64,000 nt of DNA from Adineta steineri (Eukaryota; Rotifera; Eurotatoria; Adinetida; Adinetidae). This document shows, piece after piece, positions 25,871 through 35,751 of the stretch. Below the pieces are notes generated by a model that did not search any database, was not told the origin of the DNA, and saw only the letters and a program-made list of their open reading frames with translations. Location of the stretch: assembly GCA_905250115.1 (NCBI GenBank), contig CAJNOI010000011.1, forward strand, positions 1,075,414 through 1,139,413, given 5' to 3'. Numbering within the stretch: position 1 is the first letter of the stretch; the number at the start of each line of letters is the position of its first letter. The translations under genes and the position numbers were made by a program.

Positions 25871-27627
25871 ATGTATCGATTTTATCTTTTATTATTGATC
25901 GGAAGTCTATGGTGTTTTACGTTTGCTGATGCTAAACGACGAGGTTTGCTCGAAATATTATTTAGAAAAAAAATTTATTCATTATTTTTCTTCAGCTACA
26001 TCTCAATCACAACATAATTTAGGTGATTTTTGTATGCCAGGTACATGTGCTAGTTTAAATTCAAATTGTAAACGTATTGGTGGAAATGCATTTCGATGTG
26101 TTTGTAAAGAACAATATATGGCTATAAATAAAACTCATTGTGGTTTGTTTTCAGAATTATTATTTAATTTAATTTTTTTTAATATTAAAGTGCGAGTTAT
26201 CAATGCATCTGTTGATGAAGCTTGTGGATCATGCATTAAACGTAATGGTATTTGTTTGGATGAAAATTCCGATGATCGTATGGAAAAATGTTTTTGTCCA
26301 ACTGATAATGATTTATGTAATGATAAAGCAACTACAACTTATCTTCCACCGATAACACAATCATTAAGAAAAAAGTAACATTTGTTTTTTGAAGAAAATA
26401 ATTCTAATGTTTATTTTTAATAGTATACCAGGAATGACACAATCATTAACAGGTCGAATATCTAAACAAGGTGATCTTGTGCTTAGTTTATATGATATTA
26501 ATCAACAACGAATAATTGATAATGGTGGTTCAGTTTTTATTGGTGATCGTTTATTTATTGAAATAAAATATCGAACAAGTATTTTCTCTTGCTTTTTTCT
26601 TATCTCATATATTTTTTGTCTTTTAAAAGATGATCATAATTCTGATCGTCATCAAATAATTGCAGAAAATTGTTCAATTGCTTCAAGTGTTTCTGATAAT
26701 GAAATCAAATTAGAAAAAATTCAATTATTAACAAATCGTTGTCCAACATTAGATTCACGTTTATCTATACGTTTTCAACGTATTGATCCATATCATTTGA
26801 AAAGTACGATTTTTCCAATAAATAAATTTCAAACAACATCAATTGTTTATTTACGATGTTCAATTGCAATTTGTTTTGGACAAGTTGAAAAATGTGTTGA
26901 AGTAATTATAGAATGAAAAATGTTTTGCTTGATGAATTTATTTTGTTTTAGCGTTTATGTCCTGTTGCTGGACGAACATCATCACAACGATTAAATAGTT
27001 CATCCATAGCTCCATTTGATTATGTTGATGAAGATAATGCACGTATTGTTTCATTAAAACAACGACGACAACTTTCGGGTGATGATGATGATGATCAACA
27101 GAGAAAATTTACAAGATTAATAACTGATTTAACAAATTCATTTGATACAGTTCGTAATCATTATGAAATACGACAAATACAACAACAATTTTCTATTGAA
27201 ATACCACTACCACAACCAACAAATAAACGCAACGGAGCTTATGGTAAAATATGTTGTTGTTTTTTTATCTAAAAATCTTTCGATATGTATTTATTTAGAA
27301 ACACTCTATGGTCGCACATCATTAGCTAGTCAAGGTGCTGTTGAACGATCCACTGTTATTGCTGCTATATCAATTATATTTATTATTGGTATATCCGTTT
27401 CATTATTTATTATTTATCGAACATGTTATGTTGAATATGTACAAAAAATCTATGGTTCACCATCACTTGCTGGTTTTATTAATAGTCCAGAATCGATTTA
27501 TGGAGGTTTAAGAAGTACATCACAAGTTTGTCGATATGATATGGGACGTCGATCAGAACAACGTTTTGATGAGAGTTTTTTTGTTAGTAATGTTGAACCA
27601 TTAGGAGCTTATCGAAGACAATATTAA
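25871..27627 (+). CDS. ZP-like domain type I membrane protein
   Basis: Seven exons (25871-25943, 25996-26142, 26191-26374, 26424-26578, 26630-26901, 26952-27243, 27299-27627) give 483 aa. A signal peptide (MYRFYLLLLIGSLWCFTFA) precedes two Cys-rich EGF-like segments. From about residue 135 comes a region with the order of a zona pellucida domain: a strand-rich start (GDLVLSLYDINQQRI, VFIGDRLFIEIKY), a conserved-type Cys pair (ENCS, LTNRCPTLD) and VYLRCSIAICFG near its end. KQRR at residues 313-316 fits a furin-type site, which ZP proteins use to release the ectodomain. One membrane helix (VIAAISIIFIIGISVSLFII) and a 60-residue cytoplasmic tail rich in Ser, Tyr and Arg follow. Such proteins usually polymerise into extracellular matrices. 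The ZP call rests on pattern only. AATAAA lies at 27672. Confidence 0.7.
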
Positions 27628-27734
27628 AGAAAATTTTTGTTTTCCATTCAAACAGTTTAGTTAAGTTTCAAAATAAAGATTATTCAATTTAATAGTTAAA
27701 TAAAAACTATTTTTTAGAAATCTTAGAGATAAAT

Positions 27735-28892
27735 TTATTGATTTTTTATTAAATATACATCATATGCTTCATCACCCTTAAATAATATTGAAAATTACAA
27801 TTTTTATATAATATAAAAAACAAACAAATTACTTTTTCAGTTGTTTGTATTCGAAATTGAATTTCTTGGCCAATTTCTAATTCTCGAAGGCCATCTTTTA
27901 ATGATCTAGCATGAACAAATAGATCATTTCCATTTGCTATTCGACGAACAAAACCAAAACCACGTTCTTTCTTTATTAAAAAGAAAAATCGTCATTCTAA
28001 TTGTTCTAACAATATGAAATGACTTACATTCCATCGATGAATAATTCCTGTTTCTTGTTTATTTGTATCTGAAATTTCATTATTGACTATCTGATCTTCT
28101 AGAAAAACAGAATCCGTATGAATACATTCCAGATTGATATAATCTCTATCTAACTAGTATTTGTGTTCTTAATAATACGAACATCTTTGGCTTCAGCACC
28201 ACGATTACTTTCACTTTCATAAAAATCAACTTCAATTCCTTCATGAAAATTTTCTAAATCTCGTTGATGAATCGATCGAGAATGTACAAAAAAATCTGCA
28301 CCATCACTTTTTCTTGTAATAAAACCAAAACCACGATTTTTACTAGAATAATAATCAACATTATTATTTATAACTAAATAATTTTCTTCAACCTACACAA
28401 ATTTTCTAATAATGCCAGTATGTCTATCTTTTGTAACAGGTTTGGAATCTTTTACTTGTGTATCCTTCGTACTAACTATTTGATTTTTCACAATAACATC
28501 CAATAAAAATAAAATAAAAATAAAATAAGAGTAAAATTTATCCAACTTACTCGTGCTTCACGTCCTTTTACTCCTTGAGATTCTTTAAATTCTACTTCTT
28601 GTCCTTCCTAATATAAATTCTTTGAATTAATTCAGGTAAAAATCTCTTTCATTTCGTTTACCTCAAGTGTTTTAAAACCAGTACCAACAATCGATTGAAA
28701 ATGTACAAAAAAATCTGTACCATCAGTTTTTCGTGTAATAAAACCAAAACCTTTATCTTTTGAAAATCGTTTAACAATTCCTGTATCTCGATTACTATTA
28801 ACATTATTTACTATAGATGATAATGTTTGTATTTGTAATCGAAAAATTTTATCTTGTCGAATAACTAGATGTTTCAATAGGGATAAAAGCAT
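27735..28892 (-). CDS. Triple cold-shock-domain protein
   Basis: Seven exons (28662-28892, 28547-28607, 28397-28475, 28155-28342, 28028-28098, 27833-27970, 27735-27776) encode 269 aa with three cold-shock domains. Each has the RNA-binding motifs: KGFGFI with DFFVHF, RGFGFI with DFFVHS, and RGFGFV with DLFVHA. Each opens with a GIV/GII strand ([24 protein letters not shown]). The first continues as [15 protein letters not shown], very like bacterial CspA proteins. It should bind single-stranded RNA or DNA. The first 30 residues are hydrophobic and basic ([15 protein letters not shown]...), with one acidic residue, and could be a mitochondrial targeting helix. The ATG directly follows TTGTTTTTAG and lies 18 nt from the end of the MITOK-like gene, so the two are probably co-transcribed. 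No animal protein with this exact three-domain layout comes to mind. Confidence 0.85.
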
Positions 28893-28910
28893 CTAAAAAC
28901 AATCTATTTA
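28893..28910 (-). promoter_or_regulatory. Candidate trans-splice acceptor between two cistrons
   Basis: The 18 bases between the stop of the MITOK-like gene and the ATG of the cold-shock gene end in TTGTTTTTAG on the minus strand, a good 3' splice site with the AG touching the ATG. There is no room for a promoter or separate 5' UTR. Spliced-leader addition is known in bdelloid rotifers and would produce this layout. Confidence 0.6.
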
Positions 28911-29925
28911 TTATCGATTTAAAAAATATGTTATCATAAATGTTATAAAACTAGCTGAAATTAACATAAAATTAGTATGATAAATTAATTTTGATTGAAT
29001 ACGTTCTTCACTTTGTTGATTTAATAATAAAATATTTTCATAGGAATCATTTGAAGATAAATTTGTTAATTCTTGTTTTAATTTATCTATTGATATTTCT
29101 TGTTTATCTATTAAATTTTCATAAAGTTTTTGTGATTCTTGTGTTATATTATGAAATTCTTTTATACGATGACGATTTGTTAATGTTGCACCTTCAAAGA
29201 ATAGAATAAAAATAAATCAATATTAAAAAAAAATTTTTTACCAATCATTCCAGCTAACGCACCAACAACGGATCCAATAATTGACCAATATTTTGTTCTT
29301 TCAATACGCATTTTTTCTTTTTCTTGACTTTCACGTAAAGCTAATTGTAATGATGAAAATAATTGTCGTTCAATTTCATCTTGTTTTTTTAATTCTAATT
29401 GAGTTAATTTTTCTTTTTTAACTAAATCATGTTCACTTTTAAATAATTCAAAATAAGCATCATCACTACGTGATAATTTATCCATATCAATTCTTATACG
29501 AGCTAAATCATTTTGAAGTTTTAGTAATTCATTTGAATATGATCGACGTTCGGTTTGAGTTTTAATAAATGAACGTTCAGCCTATGTAGAAAAATCAAAT
29601 GTAGATATGGTTGAAAATTATATTATCTTACAAAATTTATTTATATTACATCATTGACAGCACTTTGTGCTTGTTTTACTTCTTTGAGACCAACAAAATC
29701 TTCATAAATATCAAGCCAACGATATAAACGTGATTTTTTATTATTAATTGAGAATCGACGAATAGGCAATCGTGTTAACATTAGTAGATTTTCAAATGAA
29801 TCTGATAGCAAAATAAACGAAGATGCGCAACCAAGAAGAAAAAAATGAATGAATGAATCATTACATTTCGTTGAATATCCAATTGAAAAATCGATAGATG
29901 GTGTATGAGCTAGTAGTACTGTCAT
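28911..29925 (-). CDS. CCDC51: Mitochondrial K+ channel subunit MITOK-like (CCDC51)
   Basis: Three exons (29650-29925, 29242-29581, 28911-29191) encode 298 aa. The diagnostic block is RIERTKYWSIIGSVVGALAG, the first inner-membrane helix region of MITOK/CCDC51, followed by TNRHRIKE. Before it, DFVGLKEVKQAQSAVND and a long charged coiled coil (residues about 100-190) match the family order; after it a second coiled coil and a C-terminal hydrophobic segment (NFMLISASFITFMITYF) give the expected two-helix topology. MITOK pairs with MITOSUR (ABCB8) to form the ATP-sensitive K+ channel of the mitochondrial inner membrane. The partner is not in this window. A possible acceptor (ATCTTTTAAG) lies just upstream of the ATG. 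It is the upstream member of a tight two-gene unit. Confidence 0.85.
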
Positions 29926-30436
29926 TTTTAGCACTTAAAAGATAAAACATATTAACTATTAAAAGTGAAGATTCATGCTTTTTTTTATTGCTATTCGATA
30001 GTAATTCACTCTATATATCATCTTTACAAGGATGATTCTTAGAATTAAATCGTTCGATATAATACTTATAAAAGATTTCGAATTCGCGATAGATCATAAT
30101 ATGAAATGTAATAATCTTTAACATAAATTATCATTCAAGTGACTATGTATTTCATCTTCATCCAATATGTCGATTTAGTTTGTTTCAAATCAAAAGATCG
30201 CCCTTTAGTTTGTATAATGAAATACAAATATTGATTTTTAGTTTTTTTTTCTCTTTTAAATTCCATTGTAATCAAAAAAAAAGTTTCTTTTTTGTTCTTT
30301 TTTTTGCTCTCTCGCATTTTTATTTTCATTTTACATCGTACATACACATATTTTTTCAGTCAGTGAAACATAAGAAAAGCAAACAAACTTTATTGAAGGT
30401 GTGAGCATCAAAAATACAACAGCACAAATAAAAACG
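29926..30436. other. Intergenic between divergent genes
   Basis: About 510 bases between the MITOK-like gene (minus) and a small plus-strand gene. It is pyrimidine-rich on the plus strand from 30240 to 30330, and no element can be named with confidence. Confidence 0.4.
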
Positions 30437-30658
30437 ATGTCGAATAGTCGGCAATTTCTTGTTCCAACTCATTATGATATTAAAAAACAAGTGTATCCAA
30501 CTGAAGAAGTTGTTCGTAAACGACAATATGATATGGATCAAGTTAAATCAATAAAACACTATCAAGAATCATTAAATCATACAGTTCCTGGAGAAATAAC
30601 TATTGCACCCGATTGCTATGCCGACAAATTACGCCGTCGAGCTAAACATCACCGTTAA
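30437..30658 (+). CDS. Small basic protein, unknown
   Basis: Single-exon frame of 73 aa, starting at the ATG in ACGATGTCG. The protein is hydrophilic and basic with a proline-containing start (FLVPTHYDIKKQVYPTEE), a charged middle and a strongly basic end (KLRRRAKHHR). There is no signal peptide, membrane segment or Cys cluster (one Cys only). Coding character is supported by even amino-acid composition and the same codon habits as neighbouring genes. I do not recognise the family. Confidence 0.55.
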   Translation: MSNSRQFLVPTHYDIKKQVYPTEEVVRKRQYDMDQVKSIKHYQESLNHTVPGEITIAPDCYADKLRRRAKHHR

Positions 30659-30756
30659 AAACTCTTCGCTTGAAAAAAGATAATTTTTTTTTCTTTTATT
30701 CTCTCTTTTTTTCTTTATACTTTCTTACCTTTTCTTTTTATCTTCTTGCGTGTTAT

Positions 30757-30765
30757 TATATAAAG
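30757..30765 (+). promoter_or_regulatory. TATA box
   Basis: TATATAAAG, a full TATA-box consensus, lies 50-60 nt upstream of the ATG of the hydrophilin-like gene. The spacing suits a short 5' UTR and indicates a promoter separate from the preceding small gene. Confidence 0.55.
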
Positions 30766-30815
30766 GAAAAAAAAGACTGAGTTACATACACAAGTTCATA
30801 ATCATTTTCTTTACT

Positions 30816-31139
30816 ATGTCGCATAACCCTAACCCAAATGCTGATACATCAGGTTTCAATTATCCAAGTGCTGCTGGAGTACCAACGAATACCGATCAAA
30901 CACATATAGGCATTGTACCAACAGCAAATTCATCTACCACAGAATCATCATCATCAGTACCGATAACAACAACACATTCAACCTTGAATAATCGTATAGG
31001 ACCAGCTATTGATCGACATCAAGGACAATTATATGATGAACATGGTGGTGCTGGAACGAGAGCAGATGATCGTAAAGGTGAAAATGTTCACAATGATGGT
31101 TATACAGCAACACCTGTCGCTACAAAAGATCATGAATGA
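30816..31139 (+). CDS. Hydrophilin-like disordered protein
   Basis: Single-exon 107-aa protein with no Cys or Trp, about 9% Gly, and an abundance of Thr, Ser, Asn, Asp, His and Ala. It has no hydrophobic core, signal peptide or membrane helix. A serine/threonine-rich centre is followed by a Gly- and Asp-rich part (QLYDEHGGAGTRADDRKGEN). The composition meets the usual hydrophilin definition (glycine above 6%, high hydrophilicity), a class that includes desiccation-linked LEA-type proteins. No LEA repeat motif is visible, so the link to drying tolerance is an inference from composition and the presumed host. A TATA box stands just upstream, which fits a short inducible gene. Confidence 0.65.
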   Translation: MSHNPNPNADTSGFNYPSAAGVPTNTDQTHIGIVPTANSSTTESSSSVPITTTHSTLNNRIGPAIDRHQGQLYDEHGGAGTRADDRKGENVHNDGYTATPVATKDHE

Positions 31140-31900
31140 AATTTCATCTATAGATATTTTATTTTTATGATTGTAATTATTTAGTTCTTATTCAAGCAAG
31201 ATAGAGAAAAACATAATATTAATCATATTGATGTATTTATTACTTTAAATATATAAACTATTCGATGTTGTCAATAAAACTATTAAACTTCAAATTAAAG
31301 TAGATAAATATTGAAGAATAACTGCTACTAGAAATATGAATAATCAATTCTTTGTTTACTAGTAGTATATGGAGTTGGAAAAAACATTATTCCTTTTGTA
31401 AATTTCTATATAGAGATATTTGATCGTAGTAGTATTAGTTTACGTAACTAAGTTTTTCATATAAATAGTTGTTTTCTAGTTATATGCAGAATGCATTGAG
31501 GTAGATTTTTCAAGAGTCTTTTTCTAAGCATTTATGCACTTTCAATTAAATTATGATACTTAAAAGTATGCTTATTAATGCGCTGCGAAGCAGAGCATTT
31601 ATGTAGTCTTTCGCGAGTTTTCTTCTTTTCTCGACGTACAAATTCAAAATTGTCATTTTGTATCACCATTATCTGAGGAACGGAACATCAGAAGATATTC
31701 ATTTAAACCCGAGATAAATATATCAAAATCGAACTAATACAATTCGCTTTTTGAGTTTAGGTATGGGTGTGGGTGGACATGATCGAGATTATCCTGAACA
31801 ATCTTTACTTAATACTAGTAAACTTATTATAAATAATTTATCTTTTATTTCATATTCCAAAACAAAAAATAGTTTATACTAGTTTCTAAATGTACATCAT
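31140..31900. other. Intergenic with short G-rich tract
   Basis: About 760 bases of AT-rich DNA. The only standout is GTATGGGTGTGGGTGG at 31761-31776, similar to G-rich tracts near 54475 and 54900. Confidence 0.4.
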
Positions 31901-32739
31901 ATGCGTTTCTTTACGATAACAAAACAATTATCTTTGCCACCAAATTTTACATTTCATTCTATGGGTTTAACAACAGAATATTTGGAAAAATGTTTGTTTG
32001 AATGATATAAGAAATCAATTATATGCGAAGTCAATTATATCTTCTTTAGTAATACACTTTTAAAATATAAACTATTTTTTTCAATCAAAACTTATTCTAC
32101 TTTAATCGAATAATTGATAATATCTGATAAATGAGATCATAAAAAACATTTATTGAAATTAAAACCACAACTCTACATATTATCAGTAAAATAGTATTCA
32201 GAATGAGTAACTCGGCAAATGGAATTTATAAGACATTATCAGAATTTGAATATTTTAGAATAGATCTAGTGTATTGAATTCAGATGGAATGGTTGACAAT
32301 TACTTCATAGAATTCAAAATTTTCTTTTTCTTTTTAAGCTAAAACAATTCAAATACTTAAAAGTTCATCATTATCATTCATTGTTAGTTCAATAGCTCGT
32401 ACTTTATCATTAAAAATAGATGAAACAATTTCTTCAAATGATATTCATCAAAATTTATCATTCAGTACTCGAACAAGTATAGAAATTTTATATCGATCAA
32501 CAACAGTTATTCCTCATCATCGTTTTAATACAGTTTCAATATATTTTAGAAAAAATACTAATAATAAAGAAGAAATACATCTTTCGTCAATGTTTAAACA
32601 AAATAAAAAATTAACGAAATCTCAATCATTTCATACATCATTATTACAGATTCAACCAAAACGACATATACGTACTATTGATAATGATATCGAAAGTGAT
32701 GAATCTCCATCAAGTAGCATTAATAATCGTCATTCATAG
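31901..32739 (+). CDS. Tentative two-exon gene, Ser-rich protein
   Basis: Exons 31901-31991 and 32339-32739 join in phase 1 (donor GTTTGT, acceptor CTTTTTAAG) to give 163 aa. The second exon stays open for 133 codons and reads like protein: Ser-, Thr-, Ile- and Asn-rich with segments such as RTLSLKIDETISS and HHRFNTVSIYFRK, ending in ESDESPSSSINNRHS. The first exon contains LPPNFTFHSMGLTTEYLEK. I do not recognise either part. It may be the 3' end of a longer gene, a decaying copy, or a lineage-specific gene. The donor is non-consensus, though the same donor type appears in the ZP-like gene. Confidence 0.4.
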
Positions 32740-33714
32740 GAAAATAAAAATATATTTCAATGACAGAAGAATGGTTTCCCTCAGATAGAATAATATGTAC
32801 AATTCGTTTAAACATTATCCTTTTTTTTCGAACATCATCTTACCGGCCGACGCATCTTCCGTGTTTTTATTGTTGTTCCATCTCATAAAAAAGTTTGATA
32901 GGATACAAATCTAAAGTTTCTCCTTTTAGTAATTTAAACGAGTATTTATGTAGGCATTTTCTCTAACATTTATGCATATTCACACTCGGAATTAAAAAAA
33001 TACACACAGTCCTAAATGCTAGCAGACGTTGGTAAATTATGACAGCATACATAAAATAAAAACGCATTTCACTGTTTACTACAGTAGTACCATAGCCTTT
33101 ACCTTTTTCAATATTCATTTGAAAAATAAGACGAATTAGTATTTTTTAAATAATTTTTGAATGGAATAACGTAGAGAGCTGGAATGAAGACGTATCAAAT
33201 CGTATAAAAAAACAAATTTCTAGTCTTTTTCTCCCTAAGAGTTTATGTCAATTTTCTAGAAAAACAACAGACTATCTGTGATCGCCATATTGATTTGTTT
33301 ATTTTCAGAAGTGTGTTAGAACCGTCAATCGCACGCCATTTTTTCTAGAGAAGAATGGAAACAATCTTTTTTTTTTGGATTTTGATAAAAAAAAATCATC
33401 TTTTTCAACATATCTAAGAATAGTTATTTTTAGAGGACCAGACAAAAAACTCTATTTACGTATAATTCGACATATGATCATTTTCTTCTTTCAATGGTAA
33501 AAATTGTAGCTCTCTCTGGCATTTTATCCAAAGATTATTTAAAATATGAATTCTTTACTTCTATCTGCGGGTTTCTGGTGGGTTTCCGATAGTTTGAAAA
33601 CCTGTGTACAAAAACTCTTATTAAGTTTCTAACAATACCGAATTTTTTTAGTGTAGCAGACAAAGTATTTATTGAACAATAAATTCTATTTCTTTTTTCT
33701 TTCTTTCGAGTGGG

Positions 33715-34020
33715 TTGTACACTGATTTAATGGAAAAACAATCCTGACTTTTCTCTCTCAATTACTCTCATCAATTTAACTAAAAGTCATTCATAACTTC
33801 CATTTTCCATTTCATTTCATCAATTTAATCAAAAAAAGTAGTCAGGACTTTTTTATTTTCAAAAACAATTTATTCATTTGGAAAGATGATTCTTTTACGT
33901 GTTTAAATATTATTTGAGGACAAATACATTTATAAAAAGACCTTTTGCGTAATATGAAGAAAAATCGATTCAACAAAATTGAATTTGAAAAAAACAATAT
34001 AATCAATATTTAGTTAGAGA
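33715..34020 (+). repeat. Direct repeat, copy A
   Basis: Matches copy B at 34712-35026. The best-conserved part is 33813-34020, which equals copy B 34819-35026 in length (208 bp) and is mostly identical. Ahead of it stand diverged 40-50-bp sub-units built around TCATCAATTTAATCAAAA and CAGGACTT. Confidence 0.8.
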
Positions 34021-34711
34021 TGAAATTTTCTATAAAAATTAATATCTAAATGAAGAATAATAAGATATTCCGAAAATCTCTCTTTTTATTATTCTTCCAT
34101 CTTTGATTGATTACAATTTTTAATTCAATAGATAATCATAATTTTCTTCATCAATGTGAAAATGATTCAAACAATTGAGATTCATTTCTATGTAGAATAA
34201 TGTTAAGATCCTGTTTACTAGATAAATTAATACAAACAGTATTATAAGTATTCTAAATAAAGTTCAATAGTTGTTTATGATAACAACATATTATAACGTA
34301 CTTTTTTCTTGATGGAAAATATTCATTTTGAAAATGTTGTTATGATGTTTTATGTGTATAGAAAAAGAAACGATGGAAATAGAGACTTTCAGAATACATC
34401 TAGATTTGTTATAATCATAATAATATAAAGCATGTTACTTCACAAAAACAGTATATCTAAATAAATAATTATGGCAAGAAAAAGTTAACTTCTTTTGTGA
34501 ATAGAATACAATATATCCACGATTACATTAGACATACTATTGAACAGTTGATGACGTCTTTTCTTTCTTCTAATATTTTGTCGAAGAAAAATATTCTGTC
34601 AAAGTTTGAATATATAATGTACAACAACAACATGTATGATTTTTCCGACGCATAAACATTTCTCTTTCTCTCGTTTTTTTCTCTTTTCAATATAGCAAAT
34701 GTTTTTCTTCT

Positions 34712-35026
34712 CAAATCATTTCCTCAATTTAATCAAGAAAAGTAGCCAGGACTACTTTTTACGAAATTTACTTCATCAATTTAATTAAAAGACTAGCATG
34801 ACTTCTACTCTCTGAGTTCATTTCATCAATTTAATCAAAAAGAGTAGTCAGGACTTTTTTATTTTTAAAAACAATTTATTCATTTGGAAAGATGATTTGT
34901 CTACGTGTTTAAATGTTAATTGAGAAAAAATATATTTATAAAAAGACCTTTTAACTTATATGAAGAAAGATCGATTCAACTAAATTGAAATTTCAAAAGA
35001 TAATATAATCAACATTTAGTTAGAGA
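34712..35026 (+). repeat. Direct repeat, copy B
   Basis: Second copy of the repeat at 33715-34020, offset by about 1 kb. Its sub-units start near 34719, 34768 and 34819, spaced 49-51 bp, each with the CAATTTAAT core and a following GTAGTCAGGACTT-like end. No terminal inverted repeat or coding frame is associated with it. Confidence 0.8.
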
Positions 35027-35751
35027 TTCTGTTTTCTATTAAGAAAAAGTTAACTTTTTGTTATTATCATTGTTTTATTCATATACATTTCGCTTTTTAT
35101 GAAACAACGTAGTTTCTATTATTGTGATTATAATAGGTTTAAATAATTTTATCAATTTTCTGCATATATAGTAAATCATAGCAACATATAAATGAAAGAA
35201 AAAGAAGGGAAACATTAACTGAATGAATATTTTTTATCGAGAAAAAAAATGTTTTGAATGTATTGTTATGATAAACAATTACTTAGGCAATTTTGTAATC
35301 CTAAAAATCTGTTTGTTCAAGGGAAAGAAAGCGATTTATCATTTAGTGATTTAAAATGAGTTAATTTTGATTTTCATATGATTTGATTCAGTTTAAATCA
35401 TAAAAACTAATTTTTTCATATGATTTAACTGGTCAAAAAGCGATTTAAAATGATTTACGTTTAATTTTTGTCCGATTGAAATTAGCCTTTTCTCCCTTGA
35501 ATGTTTTTGTTTAATTACTTCAAATAACATGCATTAAAAATATTAAAAAAAACATAGATTTTCTTTTGAAAAAAAAACTAGAATATAGTTTTTAAAAATT
35601 TTTAGAGAAAAAATAGAAGAAAAATAAGAGACGTCCTTTTTAAAAAAAATATTTAATACGGCATTCAACTTTTTTTATAACTCGGAAAAGGTTGTTTTTT
35701 TTTCATTTGCATTGAAGAGTTCAGAGAATAAAATATTAAATTATTCTCAAC

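Larger units (their letters stand above)
32740..35751. other. Intergenic with duplicated repeat
   Basis: About 3 kb before the polycystin gene. It holds two copies of a ~310-bp direct repeat (listed separately). From about 35340 to 35480 there are short degenerate repeats of GATTTAAAATGA and CATATGATTT. The remainder is AT-rich with no supported exon. Confidence 0.5.

Noticed and set aside
31764-31883. 39-codon frame starting MGVGGHDRDYPEQS
   Set aside because: Begins inside a G-rich repeat tract, has no downstream donor that joins in frame to later exons, and is too short to support.
33715-35026. CRISPR-like array from the ~50-bp sub-units
   Set aside because: The units are diverged, spacers are not unique sequence of fixed length, and the host is a eukaryote; a duplicated repeat explains it.
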